A stretch of 64,000 nt of DNA from Adhaeribacter arboris (lineage in GTDB: Bacteria > Bacteroidota > Bacteroidia > Cytophagales > Hymenobacteraceae). The notes under the pieces were generated by a model. The model saw nothing but the letters and a program-made list of their open reading frames with translations, did not search any database and was not told the origin of the DNA. Below are positions 27,360 to 36,670 of this stretch, piece after piece. Numbering within the stretch: position 1 is the first letter of the stretch; each line of letters begins with the position of its first letter. Location of the stretch: the NCBI RefSeq assembly GCF_003023845.1, contig NZ_PYFT01000001.1, forward strand, positions 1,488,001-1,552,000, given 5' to 3'. Made by a program: the position numbers and the translations under genes.

Positions 27360-27857
27360 TCAATAATCTACTCGCCGGTTTAAGATTTCCGATAAAACAT
27401 ATGCTGTCCGAACATTTTGCGGATTGCGCAATAATCTGGCATAATTTACAGCTGGAGTAACCGGCACGCTCACTGGAGCTTTAGCCTGGCGCGCCAATTC
27501 AATGTTGCTTGGTTTCCGAATAACTTCTTTTGGTTTGACAATTATATTTTCTAATGATTTCGGCCGGATTTCCGTTTTTTCTAAAGTTTTAGCAGGCACG
27601 ATAGTTCCTTCCGCCGAACTGCTTCTCTCTAAAGATTTTGGTGGTGCCACCTGTTTTGCCCGTTCGTTGGAGGTTTGCATTTCTTTTAGAATATCCTGGT
27701 AAGAAGTTGCAGGTGGCTTTGGTGTTGGGTACACATTAGGTGAATTGGACCGCTTGGCAGGATTTGATTTGGGCGACTGAAAAGCTTTCATCCACATCCG
27801 GACTACCCAAATAATTACCGCTAATAAAACGTAAAAAAGCCATTTAAATTCTTCCAT
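27360..27857 (-). CDS. Hypothetical membrane-anchored protein
   Basis: 165 residues with one N-terminal membrane helix (about 5-23, 'WLFYVLLAVIIWVVRMW'). The rest is Pro/Lys/Ser-rich with several repeats of the type 'PKSLE/PKTLE/PKEV', and ends 'AYVLSEILNRRVDY', a segment I associate with small Bacteroidota proteins of unknown function. It is likely disordered. It stops 15 bases from the convergent DUF4159 gene. Confidence 0.6.
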   Translation of the reverse strand: MEEFKWLFYVLLAVIIWVVRMWMKAFQSPKSNPAKRSNSPNVYPTPKPPATSYQDILKEMQTSNERAKQVAPPKSLERSSSAEGTIVPAKTLEKTEIRPKSLENIIVKPKEVIRKPSNIELARQAKAPVSVPVTPAVNYARLLRNPQNVRTAYVLSEILNRRVDY

Positions 27858-28058
27858 GCTTTAAGTTAGCGATTTTGGCTGGATGTTTTTCAGGTTAAAT
27901 TAAAAATACTTCTTAGTCGTTTTAACCTCATTACTGCTACCCGCTCTACATAATAAAAATTAAGTATTGTTTTCTTCATGATTAAATCCATCAAACCTCC
28001 ACTTTAAACCAAATACCAATCCCTTTACGGGTTTCTTTCAATAAAAAGGAATAAATCG

Positions 28059-28066
28059 TATTTTTG
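28059..28066 (+). promoter_or_regulatory. Candidate -7 box for smc
   Basis: TATTTTTG matches TAnnTTTG exactly, 31 bases before the ATG of smc. No clear -33 TTG is seen. Confidence 0.35.
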
Positions 28067-28097
28067 TATTTGCGGATAAGTTCCGGTTGACGATTAG

Positions 28098-31000
28098 ATG
28101 CAAGTATCCAAATTAGAAATTAAAGGTTTTAAAAGCTTCGGCGATAAAGTAACAATCCATTTTAACGAAGGTATTACCGGGATTGTAGGCCCGAATGGCT
28201 GCGGTAAATCTAACATTGTAGATGCCATCCGGTGGGTATTAGGTGAGCAGAAAACCCGAAATCTGCGCTCCGAAAAAATGGAAAACGTTATTTTTAACGG
28301 CTCCAAAAATCGCAAACCCCAGCAACTTGCCGAAGTATCGCTGACCTTCGATAACAATAAAAATATTTTACCCACTGAGTACTCCCAGGTTACCGTTACA
28401 CGGCGTTATTTCCGGAACGGCGATAGCGAATATTTGCTTAACAACGTAACCTGCCGGCTCAAAGATATTACCGATTTGTTCCTGGATACGGGTATTGGTT
28501 CGGATTCATATGCCATTATTGAATTGAAAATGGTGGATGAAATTTTGAACGACAAAGAAAACTCGCGTCGTACTTTATTCGAGGAAGCCGCCGGAATATC
28601 TAAATTTAAAGTCCGGAAAAAGCAAACTTTAAAAAAGCTCGAAGAAACCGATGCCGATTTAGAACGGGTAGAAGACGTACTTTTTGAAATTGCGAAAAAC
28701 CTGAAATCACTGGAACGGCAGGCGAAGGTTTATGAGCGCTATTCCCGCTTAAAGGAAGAATATAAAACCTTTAGTCTGGAGTATGCTCGTCGTAACATTG
28801 CTCAACATTTACAGACTTTAGATCGTCTGGAAACAGATTTACACAAAGAAGCTGACCAAAAATTAAATTTTGCTAAGGAACTGGAGGAACTTGAAAATGC
28901 CTTGTTCGAGCAGAAAACAATTCTAAATCTGATCCAGGAGCAATTGGCTGGTGAACAGCGCAATTTAAACGAGCAAACAACTAAAATCCGGCAACTTGAA
29001 AACGATTTAAAATTAAAATCGGAACGCATCAATTACCTGAAAGAGCGTTTGCGCACCCTTCATCAGCAGATAAATATTGATTCGGTTGCCCTTACTCAAT
29101 CCCAGGAAAGTATTGTCCAGTTGCACGAAGAAATCGAAGAGCTACAAACTCAATACGCCGGGGCCGAACAGCAGGTAAGTTTATCGCGCCGCGAACTGGA
29201 ACAAGCCAATCAGCACAAGACGGTTATTCAAAATACGACCCAGGAATTAACTAATCAACAGCGAGCCAAGCAAAACACGGTTTTCCAGCTCCGGAAGGAT
29301 ATGGAAATTACCCAAATGCAAATCGTAAACCTCACCAACGAAATGGAACGGATTACCCAGGCTCAGCAAAACGACCAGCAAAACGCCGATAAATACCGCA
29401 CCGAACTGACTGATTTAGAAGAAAGTCTTACTCAGAAAAATAACGAACTGGCGAATTTACAAGAGCAGGAAGAGCAACTACGCGCCGATATTTCCCAATC
29501 CGAAACGGATATTCAAACCCTCCGGACCCAGTTACAGGAAGTTAACCGTAAAACAGACGCGAAGAAAAATCAATATAATTTAACTAAATCATTGGTTGAA
29601 AACCTGGAAGGCTTTCCGGAGGCGATTAAGTTTTTATACAAATCGAAAAACTGGCAAAAGCCGGCGCCGCTCCTCTCCGACCTGATAGTGTGCGACCAAG
29701 AATACAAAGCATTAATTGAAAGTTACTTGGAGCCCTACATGAATTTTTTTGTGGTGGAAACGGTAGAGGACGCACTAGAGGCCATTCAATTACTGAACAA
29801 CCAAAACAAAGGCCGGGCTAATTTTATTATTCTGGCTGAAATGGAAGATTTAGAAGCTTCTCCCACTGCATCGACCCCCAAATACAAAGCAGCTTACGAA
29901 GTGGTTTCGGCGGAGGAAAAATACCACAACCTGGTGCGGTACATTTTGCAGGAAGTGTATATTTCCCACGATTCTACCCCTGATTTTTACAGCCAGGATA
30001 ACCGGACATTTATTTTAAAAGATGGTTCTGTTATAAAAAAACCTTTGAGTATTTCGGGCGGTTCGGTGGGATTATTTGATGGTAACCGGATTGGCCGCAA
30101 GCAAAACCTGGAAAACCTGGCTCAGGAATTACAGCAACTAATGCAGGATGCGGAGTTGTTAAAGGTAAAAATTAATACCCAGCAACAAGTTTTATTAAAC
30201 TACCAAAACGCTACCCAGCAAAGCACTATTAAGCAATTAGAAAAAAATATTTCTGGCTGGCAACAGGAATTGGTAGCCGTTCGCGTCCGGCACGAACAGC
30301 ACGAACTTTTGAAAGCAAACAGCCAGAACAAAGTGCAGGAATTAACCAGTCAGTTAAAGGACTTACGCTATAAAAGTTACGAATTAGGGCCGCAGGTAGA
30401 AACCGAACAGCAAGAATTAAAACGACTGGAGAATGAAATTCAAGCCTTTAGCGAATCTTTAACGCGGCAGAACGAGGTAATTCAAAATATAACCACCCTC
30501 TATAACCAGGAAAACATTAAATATCACCAGCTTAAAAACCGACTAGGCAGTGTACAGCAGGAAATAAATTACAAGCAAAAATCTTTTGAAACCAATTCGG
30601 CCCGTTTAAGAGCCCAGGAAGAAGAACTTGGTAGCGCGGAAGAAGAAATTTACATTTTAGAAGAGTTTATCCAGGAAAATTCAGCTTTACTCGATGAGTT
30701 CAATATTGAGCGCCAAAAAATTGCGCAAAATTTGGATCAGGTGGAAAAAGAATTTTTTACCGTTCGGGGCGAGATTGATTTGAAAGACAAAAACATCCGT
30801 GAACTGCAACGCAAGCGCCAGAATGCCGACGAAATTGTTGCTAGCGTACAACAAGCTGCCAACGAAACTAAAATCAAATTAGTGGCCGTGCGCGAACGCT
30901 TACTAGCGGAGTTTACTATTTCGGAGGAAGAAATTATGCAAACTTCGGGGGCAACACTTGACTTGCCAACAGACGAGCTAAACAAGCAAATTGCCGAAAT

Positions 31001-31625
31001 TAAAATTAAACTGGATAATGTGGGGCCGGTAAATCCAACGGCCGCCCAAGCCTACGACGAAATAAACGAACGGCACAACTTTATTAAAATCCAACGCGAG
31101 GACTTATTTCAGGCCAAGGAAGCTTTGCTGCAAACCATAAATGAAATTGATACAGTGGCGAAACAAAAATACCTGGATTCTTTTGAAATGATCAAGAATA
31201 ACTTTGTCCGGGTTTTTCAATCGTTGTTTTCCGAGGATGATTCCTGCGACCTGGTTATTGCCGACCCAGCTAACCCGTTGGAATCTAAAATTGAAATTAT
31301 AGCCCGGCCCAAAGGCAAACGGCCTTTAACTATAAACCAGTTATCCGGTGGAGAAAAAACCTTAACGGCTATATCGCTTTTATTTGCCATTTACCTGTTA
31401 AAACCGGCTCCATTCTGTATTTTTGATGAGGTAGATGCTCCGCTGGACGATGCGAACATTGATAAGTTTAACAACATTGTAAAGAAATTTTCCGGTGAAT
31501 CCCAGTTTATCGTAGTTACCCATAACAAACGCACCATGGTATCTACAGATATTATTTACGGCGTAACCATGTTGGAGCCCGGTGTATCGCGGGTTATTCC
31601 GGTAGATTTGCGACAACTGGCCTGA
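28098..31625 (+). CDS. smc: Chromosome segregation protein SMC
   Basis: 1175 residues, full length. Walker A 'GPNGCGKSN' is at 31-39. Two long coiled-coil arms (about 165-500 and 680-1010) flank a hinge domain (about 510-650, 'EGFPEAIKFL...LLSDLIVCDQEYKALIESYLEPYM'). The ABC signature 'LSGGEKT' starts near 1082 and Walker B 'CIFDEVDAPLDDAN' near 1106. It forms the ATP-driven condensin ring that compacts and segregates chromosomes. No partner gene (scpA/scpB) is adjacent. Confidence 0.96.
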   Translation: MQVSKLEIKGFKSFGDKVTIHFNEGITGIVGPNGCGKSNIVDAIRWVLGEQKTRNLRSEKMENVIFNGSKNRKPQQLAEVSLTFDNNKNILPTEYSQVTVTRRYFRNGDSEYLLNNVTCRLKDITDLFLDTGIGSDSYAIIELKMVDEILNDKENSRRTLFEEAAGISKFKVRKKQTLKKLEETDADLERVEDVLFEIAKNLKSLERQAKVYERYSRLKEEYKTFSLEYARRNIAQHLQTLDRLETDLHKEADQKLNFAKELEELENALFEQKTILNLIQEQLAGEQRNLNEQTTKIRQLENDLKLKSERINYLKERLRTLHQQINIDSVALTQSQESIVQLHEEIEELQTQYAGAEQQVSLSRRELEQANQHKTVIQNTTQELTNQQRAKQNTVFQLRKDMEITQMQIVNLTNEMERITQAQQNDQQNADKYRTELTDLEESLTQKNNELANLQEQEEQLRADISQSETDIQTLRTQLQEVNRKTDAKKNQYNLTKSLVENLEGFPEAIKFLYKSKNWQKPAPLLSDLIVCDQEYKALIESYLEPYMNFFVVETVEDALEAIQLLNNQNKGRANFIILAEMEDLEASPTASTPKYKAAYEVVSAEEKYHNLVRYILQEVYISHDSTPDFYSQDNRTFILKDGSVIKKPLSISGGSVGLFDGNRIGRKQNLENLAQELQQLMQDAELLKVKINTQQQVLLNYQNATQQSTIKQLEKNISGWQQELVAVRVRHEQHELLKANSQNKVQELTSQLKDLRYKSYELGPQVETEQQELKRLENEIQAFSESLTRQNEVIQNITTLYNQENIKYHQLKNRLGSVQQEINYKQKSFETNSARLRAQEEELGSAEEEIYILEEFIQENSALLDEFNIERQKIAQNLDQVEKEFFTVRGEIDLKDKNIRELQRKRQNADEIVASVQQAANETKIKLVAVRERLLAEFTISEEEIMQTSGATLDLPTDELNKQIAEIKIKLDNVGPVNPTAAQAYDEINERHNFIKIQREDLFQAKEALLQTINEIDTVAKQKYLDSFEMIKNNFVRVFQSLFSEDDSCDLVIADPANPLESKIEIIARPKGKRPLTINQLSGGEKTLTAISLLFAIYLLKPAPFCIFDEVDAPLDDANIDKFNNIVKKFSGESQFIVVTHNKRTMVSTDIIYGVTMLEPGVSRVIPVDLRQLA

Positions 31626-31809
31626 TTTAAATAAGCTGAAAAATAAAGGTCATAGATACGTCCATCCGTGGGCTTTTTTATCTAAGTTTTACTTACAACG
31701 CATTCTTCAAATCATTGGGTAAAAAGGTAAAAAATTTTAAAGCTTTTCCGCAAAATAAAAGCTCCAAAATGCACTCTTCCATAAAAATAAGGAATTAGCT
31801 TCGTCGGCG

Positions 31810-32207
31810 ATGCTCGTAACGCAAAGCTTAGATAGTATTCAAAGAATAAATGACCAATTGCAAAATACCATGATCCGGATAAGCAACGGGGAAGCGCTGT
31901 ACCACAGGCGAAAACGTTTACGATAGGAGGAAGAAGAAATAAACTTCGACATAACCGGGAACAATTTGAAATCCATTTCAACCAGATTCACCAGGATTTT
32001 ATAAAGCGGCTCCGCATCGATTATCCGCAGCTTAGCCACCGGGACCTTAAATTATGTACTTGTTTACGAGTAAACCTTTCGAGTAAAGAAATTGCCTCGC
32101 TCCTTAATTCATCGATCCGCGGAGTAGAAACCAGCCGGTACCGGATTTGCAAAAAAATAAATTTCGAACAGGATATAAACCTAACCGAGTTTATTCTTAA
32201 ATATTAA
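31810..32207 (+). pseudogene. Relic of a LuxR-type helix-turn-helix regulator
   Basis: The gap after smc holds the C-terminal part of a LuxR-like (triple-tyrosine/two-component-type) regulator in two frames. The first (from 31810) reads LVTQSLDSIQRINDQLQNTM and stops after 'RRKRLR'. The second (about 31947 to the stop at 32205-32207) reads 'EQFEIHFNQIHQDFIKRLRID', then 'LKLCTCLRVNLSSKEIASLLN', then 'GVETSRYRICKKI', ending LTEFILKY. This second segment matches the conserved C-terminal HTH of these Bacteroidota regulators. The N-terminal sensor is missing and a frameshift lies at about 31925-31960. No intact start remains. The adjacent GH16 gene may be a former target. Confidence 0.6.
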
Positions 32208-32212
32208 AACTA

Positions 32213-32241
32213 TAGCCTCTATCTTAAGTTAGCAGAGGCTA
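32213..32241. terminator. Possible weak terminator hairpin
   Basis: TAGCCTCT (32213-32220) pairs with AGAGGCTA (32234-32241) with a 13-nt loop. There is no strong T run on either side, so this is tentative. Confidence 0.3.
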
Positions 32242-32361
32242 CTTTACTACATGGAGCTATCAAAAAAATTTCGAGTTGATTTCTGTCGGGGATTTTAAAT
32301 AACAATTCACAAAGGTTTTAAAATACCCTTAGTAGAAGCTTTTATTGAATTTTTACTCTTT

Positions 32362-33255
32362 TTACCGCTTCGTTACTTTTACCCAATCCACTAGAACTTT
32401 GCCCTGGCCATCTTTAATCTTCTGAACGGTGGCTTCCGGAATGCCATTATAAGGAGTTTTCACGCCGTTGGTTTTAAAAGGGTAGGCCCCGCCTAAAGCC
32501 AGGTTAACGATCAAGTATTTAGGATTGTCGAAAGACCATTTACCGTAATGTTCCACCATGGGGCGGGTAGCCCGGTACACAATTGCATCATCTACCTTAA
32601 ATACCAAGGAATCTTTGGTCCAATCTACCGAGTAAACGTGCCATTTGGTAATGTCGTTACCGGGTTTTAAAAACCCTTTGTTCACCAGCGGAGTTTCGCC
32701 GGAATAACCCGGACCGTGCAAGGCTATGCCGGTCCAGTCCGGTTCGCCCACATTTTCCATAATGTCTATTTCCCCAATGTCGGGCCATTTTCCGTCTCCC
32801 ATGGCCCAGAAAGCCGGCCAAAATCCTGCCCCTTCCGGTAATTTCATGCGGGCCGAGGCTGTACCGTACTGAAATTCTACTTTTTTGCGGGTATCCATCC
32901 GTCCCGAAAGAAAATCAAACTTTTTTCCGTCTTTCGTTACAAATCCCGGACTATATTTAGGCTCAATCACCAGCACTCCTTTATTCGCTCCGGCAGCTTC
33001 TGTTTTATGCGATATATAAAGGGTAGCGGAAGAATCTACGTAGGCTTGCTGTTCGTTATTAACGTGAAACCCGGTTACAACTACATTCCACTTCGAGCGA
33101 TCAAGTTTAGAACCCGAAAAATCATCAAAAAAGACGACTTTCTGGTTACTAGCTTTTGGCTGGGCGGATTTAATTTTTGTTGCTTGGGCATAAACCGATA
33201 TGGAACCTAATAAAATGAAACCGGTAAGAACTAATTTATTTTTGGATACAATCAT
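32362..33255 (-). CDS. Secreted GH16 beta-glucanase
   Basis: 297 residues with a signal peptide (ending VYAQ, about residue 24). The GH16 catalytic motif 'GEIDIMENVG' gives nucleophile E162, D164 and acid/base E167. Family features include 'FFDDFSGSKLDRSKWNV' at the start of the domain, 'GFWPAFWAMG' and 'VNLALGGAYPF'. It hydrolyses beta-1,3 or mixed beta-glucans such as laminarin or lichenan. It is exported to the periplasm or beyond. It is next to a decayed regulator and upstream of no obvious partner. Confidence 0.9.
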   Translation of the reverse strand: MIVSKNKLVLTGFILLGSISVYAQATKIKSAQPKASNQKVVFFDDFSGSKLDRSKWNVVVTGFHVNNEQQAYVDSSATLYISHKTEAAGANKGVLVIEPKYSPGFVTKDGKKFDFLSGRMDTRKKVEFQYGTASARMKLPEGAGFWPAFWAMGDGKWPDIGEIDIMENVGEPDWTGIALHGPGYSGETPLVNKGFLKPGNDITKWHVYSVDWTKDSLVFKVDDAIVYRATRPMVEHYGKWSFDNPKYLIVNLALGGAYPFKTNGVKTPYNGIPEATVQKIKDGQGKVLVDWVKVTKR

Positions 33256-33643
33256 TAATAGAAAGTGAATTTTATAAGCGAAAATACTAGAGAATCTAAA
33301 TTAGGCATGGGCGTGTTTAAAGAAGGCTTATTATAAATTTCTTCTTGATCACCATTATAATTCTGCTCATATTTAGAGGCATAAAATTAAGCACAATTAG
33401 CTATTCAGAAATACAGCAATAAGTAACGCTACACTTCTGCTACTTAAGTACTACTTCAATTCTACTTCAAACTGCAATAGACGTATTTATTAGTTAATCT
33501 GGTTAATAGAAATACACGTTTTAATCAACTTTTTAAATAAGCTATCTGAAGCTATTGGAACATGGCAATAAGAAAATACCCTGAAATCAAAAAGCTAAAC
33601 TTACCAATGTTTGCATTTTAAAAGCAAAGCTGAGATAAGTTAT
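33256..33643. other. Intergenic region, no gene seen
   Basis: 388 AT-rich bases between two minus-strand genes. A weak hairpin TTTGC...GCAAA (33610-33628) could end the MFS transcript. Nothing else is recognised. Confidence 0.35.
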
Positions 33644-34948
33644 TTAAGCCAGTTGGTATGCCTCCACCTGCTTCGCTTTGCGGGTAAGTAAATGGATAAT
33701 AATCCAGGCGGTTAAATAGGTAAAGCCGCAAATGGTAAACAGCAAGTTATAACCCGCAGAAATATTACCCTGCGCTTTATAACTATCGAGTAAATATCCT
33801 ACCAATATCGGAAAAAAAATACCACCTACGGCTCCGGCCATGCCCCCAATGCCTACCACGGAACTTACGGCTTCTTTCGGGAACATATCCGAAGCGGTCG
33901 TGAAAACGTTGGTGGCCCAGGCCTGGTGTACCGCCACCGCTAAACTAATTAATCCTACGGCCACCCATACATCCGTCGCGAACTGAGCCAGAATAATGGC
34001 TAATTCTAAAATGGCAAAAATAAATAAAGCGGTTTTCCGAGCTTTTAAAGTAGGCATTCCCCGTTTTATCAGGTACGATGAAAAGTAACCCCCGCCAATG
34101 CTACCAACCGTAGTAGCCGCATAGATTATCATTAAAGGCAGACTTGGTTTTTTTAAATCTAAATGAAAAGTAGAGGCAAAATAAGAGGGCAGCCAGAACA
34201 AGAAAAACCAGAAAATAGGATCGATTAGGCCTTTGCCGGTAATAAAGGCCCAGGTTTGCGGGAAAGTAAATAATTTATACCATTTAATAGAACCGGCATC
34301 CGACTGAATATTAGTTTCCAGATCTTGTCCGGAAGTAATATAGTTTAACTCAGCGGTGGATAAACGTTTCTGCCGGGAAGGTACTTCGTAAAAAACTAAC
34401 CAGAAAATCAACCAAACAAAACCTAATGCCCCCGTAATCCAAAAAACTTCCTGCCAACCGTAATATCTTAAAATCCAAGGTACAATTAATAAAGCCATTA
34501 CTACGCCAATGCTGGTGCCGGCATTAAAAATACCGGTGGCTTTTGCTCTTTCACTCTTCGGAAACCACTCGGCTACGGCTTTCATGGCCGCCGGAAAATT
34601 TCCGGCTTCGCCAACACCCAAACCCAACCGGGCTATACCAAACCCAAACGCACTGCGGGCAATGGCATGCAGCATTGCGGCAACGCTCCATACCACCACG
34701 GTAATAGTGTAACCTAGCTTGGTACCAATTTTATCTATTACCCGCCCCGAAACTAAGAGACCAATAGCATAAGCGGCCGTAAAAGCCATTACAATGCGGG
34801 CAAAATCAGTTTCCGTCCAGTTAAATTCTTTTTCGAGAGTAGGCTTTAATAAACCAATTATTTGGCGGTCCAGGTAATTAATGGTAGTAGCCGTAAATAA
34901 TAGTCCTACTATAACCCAGCGGTAGTTCCCCATTTTAATACGCGGCAT
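33644..34948 (-). CDS. MFS sugar-acid transporter, ExuT-like (ACS family)
   Basis: 434 residues with 12 membrane helices. 'GNYRWVIVGLLFTATTINYLDRQIIGLL' near the N-terminus and 'ARLGLGVGEAGNFPAAMKAVAEWFPKSERAKATGIFNAG' are hallmarks of the anion:cation symporter family of hexuronate and galactonate transporters. A start at 34933 (MGNYRWV) is equally plausible. It lies 206 bases downstream of dgoK on the same strand, so it is likely co-transcribed under the LacI operator, and probably imports a sugar acid or 2-keto-3-deoxy sugar acid. Confidence 0.88.
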   Translation of the reverse strand: MPRIKMGNYRWVIVGLLFTATTINYLDRQIIGLLKPTLEKEFNWTETDFARIVMAFTAAYAIGLLVSGRVIDKIGTKLGYTITVVVWSVAAMLHAIARSAFGFGIARLGLGVGEAGNFPAAMKAVAEWFPKSERAKATGIFNAGTSIGVVMALLIVPWILRYYGWQEVFWITGALGFVWLIFWLVFYEVPSRQKRLSTAELNYITSGQDLETNIQSDAGSIKWYKLFTFPQTWAFITGKGLIDPIFWFFLFWLPSYFASTFHLDLKKPSLPLMIIYAATTVGSIGGGYFSSYLIKRGMPTLKARKTALFIFAILELAIILAQFATDVWVAVGLISLAVAVHQAWATNVFTTASDMFPKEAVSSVVGIGGMAGAVGGIFFPILVGYLLDSYKAQGNISAGYNLLFTICGFTYLTAWIIIHLLTRKAKQVEAYQLA

Positions 34949-35154
34949 AAAAGTATGTTCTGGCTTTTATTTAACAGCAAATAGTTAATAGACTCACTTA
35001 ACTTTAGAACTTAATGATTTATTAAACCTGGTCCAATTTCTAGCTAAACCATTCCCGCATTCTAATTACCTCTAGTCATCGCTAAGCTTCAAAATCCATT
35101 AGAAATTACAGGCATTGCTTTCCAGCATAGTGGTGAGTTATGTATAATTTCTGA

Positions 35155-36153
35155 TCAGATAGGAGTGAGCTGCTGCTCAAATATCCGGACTTGCCCCACC
35201 ATGGCCGCTTTGTCAATTATTTCCGGCGAAACAACAAGGGTTTGGTCCGTTAACTGCAGTTCTTCTATGGCTCTTTGGTAAAAAGGATACAAATTACTTC
35301 CGCTACTTAAAACTATTTGCGGCACAGTTTTTTGTTGCAAGCTTCTTAATTCGGTACCAATCAATAAGCCACTTAAATAAAAAAAATTTTGCGCTTTGGT
35401 AAGGTGGTTAAATAGTTGATTCGTCCGGACAGAAAATAAGGTATGCAGAATAGTAGCTTTGGCAGATTCCTGAACTCCTCTACTAAAACCTTCCCAATCT
35501 GCCTCGGTTAACTTTTCTTGCTTTGGATTTTTAATGGAGTTTTTTAAAATACTGTGCTGGGCTATTAAATTAAAAAACTCACCCGTCATATAAGTCTGAA
35601 AATTTATGATCGCGTTGTTTTGTACCTGGATGTGCTTGGAATGAGTACCCGGAAAAACAAAAACTATTTCTTTTTGCTTGCTATCCGGCAAGTTCATTAA
35701 ATGCACTAAGCCAATCAACTGAGTTTCTTCACCCCGCATTACATCGCGTTGATTTCGGACCCCTGAGATTAATACGGTTTCGTGCGAAAATTCGGGTTGT
35801 TTCTCAAATGACCTAACAGTAGCTTTACTACCATCTAAAGCAAAAGGCACCTCTGCATAGGCAAGTTCTTCCAGACCAATGGAGGAAGATGCCATCCCCG
35901 ATAACACCACCGGAATATTATTTAAGTCAACTCCCAGTTTAGTAGCTAATACATTAATTTGCTGCTGTAACTTCTGCAGAAAGAATTCTTTCTGCGAAAT
36001 ATTCTTATCCGTACTTTCTTTCCAGGCATTATAGGTGCTGGCAATCCCTTCTTGTCCGGAAACTTCGTCTATAATCTGCAACTCCTGGGTATTTACCCAA
36101 CTTAAGCGCAAACTAGACGTGCCCCAATCACAGCATAGTAAAGTATTTCTCAT
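35155..36153 (-). CDS. dgoK: 2-dehydro-3-deoxygalactonokinase DgoK
   Basis: 332 residues of the DgoK family. N-terminal 'CDWGTSSLRLSWV' is the phosphate-binding loop of the ASKHA fold, 'VVLSGMASSSIG' and 'FVFPGTHSKHIQV' (about 170) are diagnostic, and 'MRGEETQLIG' is present. It phosphorylates 2-dehydro-3-deoxygalactonate (KDGal) in the cytoplasm. No signal peptide is present. Divergent from the LacI regulator, with a LacI-type operator in its promoter region. Confidence 0.92.
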   Translation of the reverse strand: MRNTLLCCDWGTSSLRLSWVNTQELQIIDEVSGQEGIASTYNAWKESTDKNISQKEFFLQKLQQQINVLATKLGVDLNNIPVVLSGMASSSIGLEELAYAEVPFALDGSKATVRSFEKQPEFSHETVLISGVRNQRDVMRGEETQLIGLVHLMNLPDSKQKEIVFVFPGTHSKHIQVQNNAIINFQTYMTGEFFNLIAQHSILKNSIKNPKQEKLTEADWEGFSRGVQESAKATILHTLFSVRTNQLFNHLTKAQNFFYLSGLLIGTELRSLQQKTVPQIVLSSGSNLYPFYQRAIEELQLTDQTLVVSPEIIDKAAMVGQVRIFEQQLTPI

Positions 36154-36303
36154 GAAGATATGAGTTGGTAAAATAAAGCCGGTACGTATTAATTAGTCCG
36201 GGAAAATAATTCCGAAAGAACCTTGAATGGTTTGTAAACTTACTTAAATTTTGAAGTGAGTATTCTAAGGCTACCTTTCTCTTTCCTCACTTAAAACGGA
36301 AAG

Positions 36304-36333
36304 CAATATAATTCGCTTAATCGTTAAAACAAA
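36304..36333 (-). promoter_or_regulatory. LacI-type operator in the dgoK promoter
   Basis: Read on the minus strand, TTTG (36333-36330) is followed at once by TTTTAACGATTAAG (36329-36316), then by a TATATTG -7-like element (36310-36304). The operator lies between the -33 and -7 elements. TTAA-TCG-TTAA has perfect 4-bp arms. Confidence 0.5.
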
Positions 36334-36612
36334 TTCTTCCTAAAACTTTATAAAAACCTTGATTATTGCTTTACTCAATCCAAATTAACTGAAATATCAG
36401 CTAAAAACTACTTACATACTATCTTTTCTGACTTCCTATTTTTCTATTTTTTAAATTTGAATGTTCAACTCTAAAATCCTGCTGGTAAAATTAAGGTGAT
36501 TATTATTGAAAATTTTTCAATAAAGTAAATTTATCATTAAAAAATTATTTGAAAGTACGATTAAATAAATACTTAATTTATAAATTTTTAAAATAAGCTA
36601 TTTTTTTACTTT

Positions 36613-36640
36613 TTTGTTTAAACGATTAACCTTATGTTTG
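36613..36640 (+). promoter_or_regulatory. lacI promoter with overlapping LacI-type operator
   Basis: A TTTG -33 element (36613-36616) is followed by the near-palindrome TTAAACGATTAA (36618-36629) and an exact TAnnTTTG -7 box (TATGTTTG, 36633-36640). The spacing is 16 bases. This places transcription start near 36647, before the GTG start at 36671. The arrangement implies autorepression. The 350 bases from 36154 hold nothing else recognisable apart from a half-site ACGATTAA at 36557. Confidence 0.55.
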
Positions 36641-36670
36641 ATTTGTGTTTCCCCAACAGCTGTTTACCAA

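Noticed and set aside
36614-36670. Upstream extension of the LacI regulator gene to a TTG start
   Set aside because: This part overlaps the -33/-7 promoter elements and an operator; the GTG at 36671 fits the family start.
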